A stretch of 13,529 nt of DNA from Candidatus Peribacteraceae bacterium (GTDB taxonomy: Bacteria; Patescibacteriota; Gracilibacteria; Peribacterales; Peribacteraceae), in the NCBI GenBank assembly GCA_022843885.1, contig JALHMU010000021.1, positions 1 through 13,529 of the forward strand, read 5' to 3'. How positions within the stretch are numbered: position 1 is the stretch's first letter; every line of letters begins with the position of its first letter. A program made the position numbers and the translations under genes. Below are positions 7,098 to 12,971 of this stretch, one piece after another. The notes beneath the pieces were generated by a model. That model was not told where the DNA came from. It ran no database searches and worked only from the letters and a program-made list of their open reading frames with translations.

Positions 7098-7258
7098 ACC
7101 TCACTCCTCATGATGTGCGGCGTTTTCAGCAGTTGTGGCGCGACCACTACCAAGAAGAGCTGACAGACGAGCAAGCCCGGCAATATGCCGAACGCCTGTT
7201 GCGATATGTGAGTCTCGTTTTATCTCCTGACGACCAAAGGGAAAGGTCGCCACCTTAG
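7094..7258 (+). CDS. 54-residue helical protein, unknown function
   Basis: It begins MNLTPHDVRRFQQLWRDHY and continues as two amphipathic helices (EELTDEQARQYAERLLRYVSLVL) with a short charged tail. A longer frame from 7028 exists, but ATG 7094 overlaps the upstream stop as ATGA and gives the conserved-looking start. Similar very short proteins recur, in my recollection, in Patescibacteria elements near recombinases and primases, always without known function. Size and charge would suit a small partner protein or regulator, but nothing in the sequence proves it. The stop codon lies within the AGAGGG/CCCTCT hairpin. Confidence 0.7.
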   Translation: MNLTPHDVRRFQQLWRDHYQEELTDEQARQYAERLLRYVSLVLSPDDQRERSPP

Positions 7259-7273
7259 AGGGAGACCCTCTTT
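7257..7273 (+). terminator. Hairpin at the end of the 54-residue gene
   Basis: AGAGGG (7257-7262) and CCCTCT (7266-7271) pair around an AGA loop, followed by TT and then AGC. The stem includes the last bases of the stop codon. The T-run is too short for a confident intrinsic terminator, so it may be only a weak terminator or an RNA-stability hairpin before the primase genes. Confidence 0.3.
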
Positions 7274-7296
7274 AGCAACAATTCCTTTCCGCTCCT

Positions 7297-7713
7297 ATGA
7301 AAAATGTTACTTCTTTATCGTTATGCCAGCAAGTTCCTTCCGAGGAAAAATTCGTACTGGCTCTCATCAATTTGGCATCCGTGTGGAATGCGAAACTTGT
7401 TCTCCATTCCCATTACTCCGCGCCTGTTTACGCTAAATATCAGGATTTGGATGCACTCCGAGCTATCCCCATCCTCCAAGTCGCACAGAGCCTTGGCATT
7501 GATCTTGTAAAGACCGGCGGTGGCACCCATGCGATGCGTGAAGAGGGACAGGTGACCTCTCTCGCCATCTTTGAAAAAACGAATACCTGGAAACGCTTCT
7601 CGGGCAAGGAACGCAACGGAATCTCCAGTGGGTCCGTGCTCGATTTGGTCATGTATTTCCGTGAATGCTCCCTGCGCGAAGCGGCGGACTTTCTCTCCTC
7701 CCGCTTCCTATGA
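7297..7713 (+). CDS. Degenerate CHC2-like primase zinc-finger domain protein
   Basis: A 138-residue protein. From about residue 48 it follows the layout of the DnaG-type CHC2 domain: a helix ALRAIPILQVAQSLGIDLVKTGGGTHAM, then TSLAIFEKTNTWKRFS in place of the PSF...W.CFGC segment, then GSVLDLVMYFRECSLREAADFL, matching the GDVIDFVM...G.SF.EAV end. The Cys and His zinc ligands are absent, so it may keep the fold without metal. Its stop overlaps the start of the TOPRIM/helicase gene (ATGA at 7710-7713), indicating coupled translation and one functional unit. The first 45 residues are not recognised. The start has a pyrimidine-rich leader ending TCCTATG instead of a Shine-Dalgarno. Confidence 0.72.
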   Translation: MKNVTSLSLCQQVPSEEKFVLALINLASVWNAKLVLHSHYSAPVYAKYQDLDALRAIPILQVAQSLGIDLVKTGGGTHAMREEGQVTSLAIFEKTNTWKRFSGKERNGISSGSVLDLVMYFRECSLREAADFLSSRFL

Positions 7714-10025
7714 ATCCTCCAAAGCTTCTCCTCCAGCCTCTTCCTCCCGATGAGCTCCACCATTGGATCGATAAGCGCGGTGTCCGTGAGGATATTCTGC
7801 AGGAATTTAAGGTGAGCTGGACTGTTTACGAGGGGATTCCATGGGTCGTTATTCCCATCTCTGATACAGAAGGCAACATTCTCACGTACAAGCTCAAAAG
7901 ACCGCACAGTGCTTCCCCAGAGCAGCTGAAGTACAAAAATCTCCGAGGGAGTAAGGCGATGCTTTACCCCTTACCAATCCTTAAAAAGAATCCTCCAGAG
8001 ATCATTGTCTGCGAGGGGGAGCCAGATGTGCTCATGCTCCTCTCACACGGTATCGCCGCGATCACTTCCACGACGGGAGCAGAAACATTCAAGGAGGAGT
8101 GGCTCGCACTTCTTCCACAAGGATGTTCTGTCACTTTCTGCTATGACCTCGATGAGGCCGGTGAGAAGGGGTCCAAAAAAGCGCTGCAACTCTGCGCGGC
8201 AAAACGTCCCGATCTTTTGCTCTCGATAATCCAACTGCCCAAGGATTTAGGGGAAGGCGGGGACATCACTGATTTCTTCTGTCGTTGCCGAGAACAGGGC
8301 AAAGATCCTGTTATTTATCTCAATGCATTTCGCGTTCCCTATGCGCCTCCTGAGGCAAAGCAGGAGAAAACGAAGAGCAAGGGGAGGCCTACGCAGGCGC
8401 AGATCATCTTGCAGACCGTTGAGGAGAGTCAGGCGATGCTTTTCCATGATCAGTTTGAAGAACCCTACGCACGCATTCCCGTAAAGGACCACGACGAAAT
8501 CATGAAGATCGGAAGCATACGATTTAAACGATGGTTGCGGATGACGCTGTATCAGAAGATGCACAAGATCCCTGGCTCCGAGGCGGTGAATTCTGCATTA
8601 GGGCTTCTCGAAGCGCACGCCTGTTACGAAGGCAAAAGAACGGAGCTCTCCAACCGCGTCGCTTGGAAAGGTGAAGCGCTTTGGTATGACATGACCGATG
8701 CGCGGTGGAGAGCCGTGGAAATCGCACTAGGCGCATGGAGACTTGTCGAACAGCCACCCACGCTCTTTAAGCGATATGGTCATCAAGAGGCACAGGTTGA
8801 GCCGCAGCACGGGGGATCAGTGCATGACGTGCTTCCATTTGTAAATATCACCGATGCCCAGCAGCAGCTTCTCTTTTTAGTGAACTTGGTGTCGTGTTTC
8901 ATTCCTGGATTCCCGCACGTCATTCTTAATATTCATGGGGAAAACGGGTCAGCGAAAACGACTGTCTTCAAAATCATGCGTCGGCTTATTGATCCCTCCA
9001 AAACAGAAGTACGTTCATTCCCAAAAGAGAAAAACGAACTGACGCAGGAACTTTCTCATCAATGGTTCATTCCCTACGACAACATATCGTACCTTTCCGA
9101 AGATCTTTCTGATGCGCTGTGTCGTGCGGTCACCGGTGAGGGTTCCTCCAAACGTGCGCTTTATACGGACGATGATGCTTTCCTGTATTCCTTCCAGCGC
9201 TGTGTCGCGCTCTGTGGCATCAATATTGCCGTACAGAAATCCGATCTCTTTGATCGTCTGATCCTCTTCAAACTGCAGCGTATTTCCGAAGATAAGCGCC
9301 GCGAGGAACGCGAGGTGCTTACAGCATTTGAGGAGAAGCGCCCATTTATTTTGGGCGCAATCTTCGACGCCGTTTCGAAAGCAGTTACCATCCGAGAGTT
9401 TGTTGATTTGAAACGCAAACCACGGATGGCGGATTTTGCGGTGTGGGGATGCGCGATTGCAGAAGCTCTTGGTTTTACCCAGCAGCAGTTCATCGACGCC
9501 TACTACGCCAATATCGGACAACAGCACGAGGAAGTGATGGATTCAAACCCCGTGGCAGCCGCCATACAAATTTTCGTGGAAGATCAGATGCAGGGCAAAG
9601 AGGAGTGGCACGGAACTGCAACGGAGCTTCTCGGAAAATTGGAAGATATGGCAAATTGCGTTGATGCCAAGATCCACCGCAAGAGTCTCCCGAAGACGCC
9701 GCAGCAGCTCACCAAGCGGCTGAACGAGCTCAAGAATAATTTTCTGGAGTTTGGGATCATCGTCAGTTTGCTCCCGCGCACAGGTAGGAGTCGGGGTATC
9801 AGCATTCGCAAAGCACCCGAAACTACCGTCACTGCCGTCACAGCGTCACAAGAGGAAAAAGTACCTGGCGATACGGGTCCGATGCAGCAATCTCTGCTGT
9901 CACCGGAATCGTCATCGGAGGAAACCGCTACTCAAAGCCAGAATGACAATGATGACAGTGGTGACGGTTCTTCCCCTTCGCCTGGCAATCCACTGAAGGA
10001 TCTCGGCTTTTTCAAGAAATCCTGA
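7710..10025 (+). CDS. TOPRIM primase / P-loop helicase fusion protein
   Basis: A 771-residue protein likely to prime and unwind the element's DNA. The TOPRIM domain (about 95-205) shows CEGEPD (101-106), DLDEAG (146-151) and GGDITD (183-188), the usual Glu and Asp metal ligands. A linker and mixed domain run to about 400. A P-loop ATPase follows with Walker A GENGSAKTT (410-418), an acidic strand FIPYDNIS (453-460), the motif LSDALCRAVTGEGSSKRALYTDDD (466-489), a sensor-like LCGINIA (501-507) and a candidate arginine finger in LFDRLIL (R516). This set matches a helicase-like family I know from integrative elements and prophages. GTATELLGKL (about 635-644) begins a probable winged helix. The last 70 residues are Ser/acidic-rich, likely disordered, and end in DLGFFKKS. 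ATG 7710 is preferred to 7665 because of the ATGA overlap with the upstream stop. Confidence 0.88.
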   Translation: MNPPKLLLQPLPPDELHHWIDKRGVREDILQEFKVSWTVYEGIPWVVIPISDTEGNILTYKLKRPHSASPEQLKYKNLRGSKAMLYPLPILKKNPPEIIVCEGEPDVLMLLSHGIAAITSTTGAETFKEEWLALLPQGCSVTFCYDLDEAGEKGSKKALQLCAAKRPDLLLSIIQLPKDLGEGGDITDFFCRCREQGKDPVIYLNAFRVPYAPPEAKQEKTKSKGRPTQAQIILQTVEESQAMLFHDQFEEPYARIPVKDHDEIMKIGSIRFKRWLRMTLYQKMHKIPGSEAVNSALGLLEAHACYEGKRTELSNRVAWKGEALWYDMTDARWRAVEIALGAWRLVEQPPTLFKRYGHQEAQVEPQHGGSVHDVLPFVNITDAQQQLLFLVNLVSCFIPGFPHVILNIHGENGSAKTTVFKIMRRLIDPSKTEVRSFPKEKNELTQELSHQWFIPYDNISYLSEDLSDALCRAVTGEGSSKRALYTDDDAFLYSFQRCVALCGINIAVQKSDLFDRLILFKLQRISEDKRREEREVLTAFEEKRPFILGAIFDAVSKAVTIREFVDLKRKPRMADFAVWGCAIAEALGFTQQQFIDAYYANIGQQHEEVMDSNPVAAAIQIFVEDQMQGKEEWHGTATELLGKLEDMANCVDAKIHRKSLPKTPQQLTKRLNELKNNFLEFGIIVSLLPRTGRSRGISIRKAPETTVTAVTASQEEKVPGDTGPMQQSLLSPESSSEETATQSQNDNDDSGDGSSPSPGNPLKDLGFFKKS

Positions 10026-10047
10026 TTTACCTTTTTCTCCTATTCCT

Positions 10048-10353
10048 ATGAACAATTTAGAACTCATCAAAGTGGTCTCCATGGAACCTAGTTTCCAAGG
10101 TGAACCAACGCCGGAAGTTCTGAAGGGATTCCAAGTGTTGCTCTACCGGCATCCCGAACAAGACACGGTATCGCTCACGCTCGACTTCTTCACGAATACT
10201 CTCCTCGTTAGCCCGACGATGCCTGCAGACCGTGCGGACGCTTGTATCGAGAGCATTCTCGTCGGTCTTCGCTTTGGCTACGTTGCCGCCGGTTACAAGA
10301 AGGAGGGCGACATGTGGGTGCCTCAGCCGGAGCACTTCCAGCCCCAGAAATAA
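10048..10353 (+). CDS. Unknown 101-residue element protein
   Basis: Not recognised. It is a small soluble protein with a predicted alternation of strands and helices: ELIKVVSMEP, VLKGFQVLLYRHPEQDTVSLTLDFFTN, a segment ADRADACIESILVGLRFGYVAAGY, and a polar end with a Trp and several Pro. There are no metal-binding or catalytic patterns, and a single Cys is present. It begins 22 bases after the helicase stop with a pyrimidine-rich leader ending TTCCTATG and is followed 26 bases later by the short serine recombinase. It probably belongs to the same transcript. The start is the first ATG and agrees with the leader pattern of its neighbours. Confidence 0.68.
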   Translation: MNNLELIKVVSMEPSFQGEPTPEVLKGFQVLLYRHPEQDTVSLTLDFFTNTLLVSPTMPADRADACIESILVGLRFGYVAAGYKKEGDMWVPQPEHFQPQK

Positions 10354-10379
10354 TTTCTATTTTATTTTTACCTTTACCT

Positions 10380-11075
10380 ATGACTAATCAGATTATCATC
10401 AAAGGCAAAAAGATCTCACTAGCCCCCATTGCGGGCACTACCGTGCTCCGCGCCAGCGCACCACTGAAGTGCTCCATTTGTGGAAAATACCGTCCGTTTT
10501 TCTACAACATCCAAATTCACTCAGGAGAACCAGCAATGTTGATATGTGTGGCAAAGTGTCACAGGCATCTTCAAAAACAATTGATGTCCCACATAGAAGA
10601 TCATTTTTTCATCCGTGGCATCGACGCTCCGCTCAGTATTCCCTCAAAGTTTTTCATCTATTGCCGTGTATCCACTGCTGAGGTCACGCATCCGAAGCAC
10701 AATCTTGAAGGACAAAAAGATGTGCTCATTTCCTTTGCATATGACCATAAATTTGTCGTTGCCAATGTCTTTCAGGAATCCTGTTCTGCAATGAGCAGTC
10801 GCCCAGTTTTCGATCAGATGCTCCAGAGGATTGAGAAGGGTGAAGCGGATGCCATCCTCGTGCAAGATGTAAGTCGCCTCGTTCGCAATGCCACCGACGG
10901 GCGGCGCATAGCTGCCATGTTAGGGCAAGGCGTACTTTTTCAGGTCATAACACCGTTCCAGGTACTCAATCACAACTCCTTCATCTTGCAGATTTCTATG
11001 CAGGAGAAGGAAAGGCAGGCTTTGAGCCGAAATGTGAAACGTGGCCTCCAAACGCGCAAATCACGCGGTAATTAG
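10380..11075 (+). CDS. Zinc-finger/serine resolvase fusion without C-terminal DNA-binding domain
   Basis: A 231-residue protein. An N-terminal part carries CSICGKY (C31, C34) and LICVAKCHRH (C56, C60, H61, H63), a probable zinc-binding unit. A serine-recombinase catalytic domain starts near residue 90: YCRVST with nucleophile S98, GEADAILVQDVSRLVRN with R166 and R169, and the long E helix ending NVKRGLQTRKSRGN. The protein stops there. The recombinase domain, zinc ribbon and coiled coil of large serine recombinases, or the helix-turn-helix of small resolvases, are missing. No continuation in another frame is visible after the stop, so this is either a genuine short form or an old truncation. 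The start ATG 10380 follows a pyrimidine-rich leader; an in-frame extension to 10242 overlaps the upstream gene and is rejected. It may pair with the downstream large recombinase (inference). Confidence 0.85.
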   Translation: MTNQIIIKGKKISLAPIAGTTVLRASAPLKCSICGKYRPFFYNIQIHSGEPAMLICVAKCHRHLQKQLMSHIEDHFFIRGIDAPLSIPSKFFIYCRVSTAEVTHPKHNLEGQKDVLISFAYDHKFVVANVFQESCSAMSSRPVFDQMLQRIEKGEADAILVQDVSRLVRNATDGRRIAAMLGQGVLFQVITPFQVLNHNSFILQISMQEKERQALSRNVKRGLQTRKSRGN

Positions 11076-11077
11076 CG

Positions 11078-11107
11078 CTGACTTTATCTCTCTACTTCCG
11101 TTATAAT
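11078..11107 (+). promoter_or_regulatory. Promoter of the large serine recombinase
   Basis: A -35 box CTGACT (11078-11083), an 18-base spacer, and a perfect -10 box TATAAT (11102-11107). It begins directly after the stop of the short recombinase. The RNA would start near 11114 and carry a leader of about 125 bases that includes the large hairpin. Confidence 0.65.
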
Positions 11108-11130
11108 GTCCTCGCACCCATCATCGTCGC

Positions 11131-11220
11131 TCGTAAGATTCGTTTGCTATGTCGCTCAAAGGGGCGATCCTGCCGACAAAAGTCTTACGACTGATGTTGG
11201 GTGCCAGGGTCGCCCCTTTG
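11131..11220 (+). ncRNA. Structured leader RNA with long hairpin and possible pseudoknot
   Basis: Outer stem: 11157-11172 pairs with 11205-11220 (16 pairs, one G-U). After a GTGC bulge on the 3' side, CCGACA (11173-11178) pairs with TGTTGG (11195-11200), one G-U. AGTC (11181-11184) pairs with GACT (11189-11192) around TTAC. In addition TCGTAAGATT (11131-11140) is complementary to 11181-11190 in the apical part (eight exact pairs plus two more, one G-U), so a pseudoknot or alternative fold is possible. GTCGCTC is repeated at 11126-11132 and 11151-11157. No T-run follows, so it is not an ordinary terminator. It lies between the promoter and the recombinase start, so cis control is the simplest reading. 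A recombination site that folds or pairs is the main alternative. Confidence 0.55.
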
Positions 11221-11241
11221 GGCATTCTTCCTAACCTTTCT

Positions 11242-12837
11242 ATGAAACCATTCGAATACTCTCGAAAAAGCACCAAGGATAAGGAGGATCAGCAGGTGCT
11301 ATCCATGTCCGGCCAGCATGAGGAAAATCTGAAAGTTGCAGAACGAGGTGGTCACACGATCGTTGGAACCTTCGACGAAGAGGCGTCGGCAAAGCAGCCA
11401 GGACGGGAGCAGTTCAATAAAATGCTCCTACGCATCGAGCGCGGTGAAGCGGACTCAATCCTTTGCTGGAGATTAAATCGTCTCGCAAGGAACCCTATCG
11501 ACGGTGGTCGCATCCAGTGGATGCTTCAACAGGGCATTCTCAAAGCAATCATCACACCCGAGAAGACATACCTCCCGACTGATAACGTGATTCAGATGTC
11601 TGTAGAATTCGGGATGGCGACACAGTTCTCTATCGATCTTGGCAAAGACGTGATGCGCGGAATGCTTCAGAAGGCCAAGATGGGCTGGAGACCTGGTATT
11701 GCTCCCGTGGGCTACCTCAATGATTACGGCGGTATCAAGGGCGAGAAGAAAATCTTCAAAGATCCTGAGCGCTTCGAGCTTGTACGGCGTTGCTGGGAGT
11801 ATCTTCTTACCGGTGCGTACACAATCGAAGAAATATATGACCTTGCTATCAAAGAATGGGAAATGACCGTTGTGCGCGGGAGAAAGAAGATCGTGCGTCC
11901 CATTGGATTCAACACGCTCTACGATATATTCCATAATTCTTTCTACTATGGAGAATATGATTGGGGAGGACAAACATGGCAGGGACTCCATGAGCCGATG
12001 ATTTCACGGGAGGAGTACGACCGAGCACAGGAAATCATCGGTGCGAGGGGACGACCACGAAAGCAGACCCATGAGAATCCCTATCCTTGCCTCATCCAGT
12101 GCGGGGAATGTGGTGGGAGCATCGTGATCGACGTGAAGAAGAAATTCGTGAAGCGAGAGAATAGGACAAAAATCCTCGAATACTTCCGATGTGGGAAGCA
12201 AAAGAAAAAGCAGTGTACTCAGAAACACTGTCTGCGTAGGGAACTTCTTGATCCGCAGATTCTCGGCATGGTCATGGCGGCAGAGCTTCCGCAGGCCTTT
12301 ATTGATTGGGCGCTAGAGAAATTAAAGATGACACAGGAGGATAAAAAGAAAGAGCGTGAGCAGGAGTTAAATCGCCTTCATGAGTTGCATCGCGTTTCTG
12401 AGAAAAAAGTGAATGATTTCATCGATATGAGATTGGAGAATCCGGCTCTCTTTCCTGCAGACACCTTCAAACGAAAGCTTGAATCTTTGGAGCTAGATGT
12501 GAAGCGCTGTGAGGCTCAAGTGAACAATTACGGCAAGGTCGGGCGCACCTGGCGGGAGGAATTTATCGATAAACTGCTCTTCATTGAGAAGGCGCAGGAG
12601 AAGTTCATAAAGGCATTGGACCCGAAGGTTCGCATAGGAATGCTGAGTGAACTCAAAGAGTCATTAGAACTGACCGATAGAGAGGTTACTTTCCGCTTGC
12701 AGGAGCCGTTTTCCACCTTCATGAGGGGTAAGCTTCGCATGCAAGCGAAATTGGGCTCATTAGAACCGATCAATTGTCGCTTACATGAGGTAAAAACTGA
12801 TGTGTTAGAGAAGGTTGTTCCTATATGGAGCCGCTGA
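11242..12837 (+). CDS. Large serine recombinase
   Basis: A 531-residue site-specific recombinase that cuts DNA through a phosphoserine link and probably integrates or excises the element. The catalytic domain (1-145) has YSRKST with nucleophile S10, and GEADSILCWRLNRLARN with R80 and R83. The recombinase domain (about 150-270) starts at GWRPGIAPVGYLND. A zinc ribbon follows with C287, C290, C317 and C325 (C330 nearby), and then a charged coiled coil (about 357-430). The length is typical. The start at 11242 puts the catalytic Ser near the N-terminus and follows a CTATG leader. An in-frame ATG at 11149 would add 31 residues encoded by the hairpin and is judged unlikely. The last codons (W-S-R-stop) lie in the 3' end of the tRNA-Thr gene. 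Confidence 0.94.
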   Translation: MKPFEYSRKSTKDKEDQQVLSMSGQHEENLKVAERGGHTIVGTFDEEASAKQPGREQFNKMLLRIERGEADSILCWRLNRLARNPIDGGRIQWMLQQGILKAIITPEKTYLPTDNVIQMSVEFGMATQFSIDLGKDVMRGMLQKAKMGWRPGIAPVGYLNDYGGIKGEKKIFKDPERFELVRRCWEYLLTGAYTIEEIYDLAIKEWEMTVVRGRKKIVRPIGFNTLYDIFHNSFYYGEYDWGGQTWQGLHEPMISREEYDRAQEIIGARGRPRKQTHENPYPCLIQCGECGGSIVIDVKKKFVKRENRTKILEYFRCGKQKKKQCTQKHCLRRELLDPQILGMVMAAELPQAFIDWALEKLKMTQEDKKKEREQELNRLHELHRVSEKKVNDFIDMRLENPALFPADTFKRKLESLELDVKRCEAQVNNYGKVGRTWREEFIDKLLFIEKAQEKFIKALDPKVRIGMLSELKESLELTDREVTFRLQEPFSTFMRGKLRMQAKLGSLEPINCRLHEVKTDVLEKVVPIWSR

Positions 12838-12900
12838 CCGGATTTGAACCGGTGACCCACGGTTTACGATACCGTTGCTCTACCACTGAGCTACAGCGGC
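12826..12900 (-). tRNA. trnT: tRNA-Thr (anticodon CGU)
   Basis: Read on the - strand, a complete cloverleaf is present: acceptor GCCGCTG/CAGCGGC, D stem GCTC/GAGC around AGTGGTA, anticodon stem ACGGT/ACCGT with loop ATCGTAA (anticodon CGT, reading ACG), a 5-base variable loop, T stem ACCGG/CCGGT with loop TTCAAAT, discriminator T and an encoded CCA (12828-12826). It has 75 bases including CCA. The 3' end is shared with the last codons of the convergent recombinase gene, marking the probable integration site. The tRNA itself looks intact and functional. Confidence 0.96.
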
Positions 12901-12910
12901 TAAAACTGTT

Positions 12911-12929
12911 CCGTTCCGTTGTGGAACGG
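12911..12929 (-). terminator. Hairpin between the glycoside hydrolase gene and tRNA-Thr
   Basis: CCGTTCC (12911-12917) and GGAACGG (12923-12929) form a perfect 7-bp stem with a 5-base loop. On the - strand it follows the hydrolase stop by about 40 bases and is followed by AACAG and then TTTT, a weak intrinsic terminator. If the tRNA promoter just upstream is real, the hairpin would also lie in the pre-tRNA leader. Confidence 0.35.
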
Positions 12930-12935
12930 GGCTTT

Positions 12936-12964
12936 AGTGTACTGGTCAACATAGTGCCCTTCAA
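12936..12964 (-). promoter_or_regulatory. Possible tRNA-Thr promoter
   Basis: On the - strand, TTGAAG (12964-12959) is followed after 17 bases by TACACT (12941-12936), each matching four of six consensus bases. It lies just after the stop of the glycoside hydrolase gene and would start RNA about 30 bases ahead of the tRNA. It is a weak match, supported mainly by position. Confidence 0.35.
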
Positions 12965-12971
12965 GGCTTGC

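Larger units (their letters stand above)
3864..12837. mobile_element. Integrative element with tyrosine and serine recombinases and a primase/helicase module, next to tRNA-Thr
   Basis: Between an intact phosphoesterase gene and a tRNA-Thr gene lies a block made almost wholly of mobile-element genes: a tyrosine recombinase, an excisionase-like protein, unknown proteins, a CHC2-like/TOPRIM/helicase replication set and two serine recombinases. The rightmost recombinase ends inside the tRNA 3' end, typical of tRNA-targeted integration. The stretch from about 4950 to 6790 is visibly richer in A+T than the flanks. The left limit is less sure. I place it after the phosphoesterase stop because dyads resembling recombinase core sites occur there. 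No long direct repeat of the tRNA 3' end was found on the left, so the exact boundaries are inferred. No conjugation or capsid genes are present. Confidence 0.75.

Noticed and set aside
7440..7907. Open frame of 155 codons on the - strand.
   Set aside because: It is antisense to the primase genes, which show clear domain motifs, and its product has no recognisable features.
9015..9527. Open frame of 170 codons on the - strand.
   Set aside because: It is opposite the conserved P-loop helicase region; codon mirroring explains it.
11149..11241. An N-terminal extension of the large serine recombinase from ATG 11149.
   Set aside because: The 31 extra residues are encoded by the hairpin, do not resemble a recombinase N-terminus, and would move the catalytic Ser away from its normal position near residue 10. 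The start is still possible as a leader peptide.
11473..11991. Open frame of 172 codons on the - strand.
   Set aside because: It lies opposite the catalytic and recombinase domains of the large serine recombinase.
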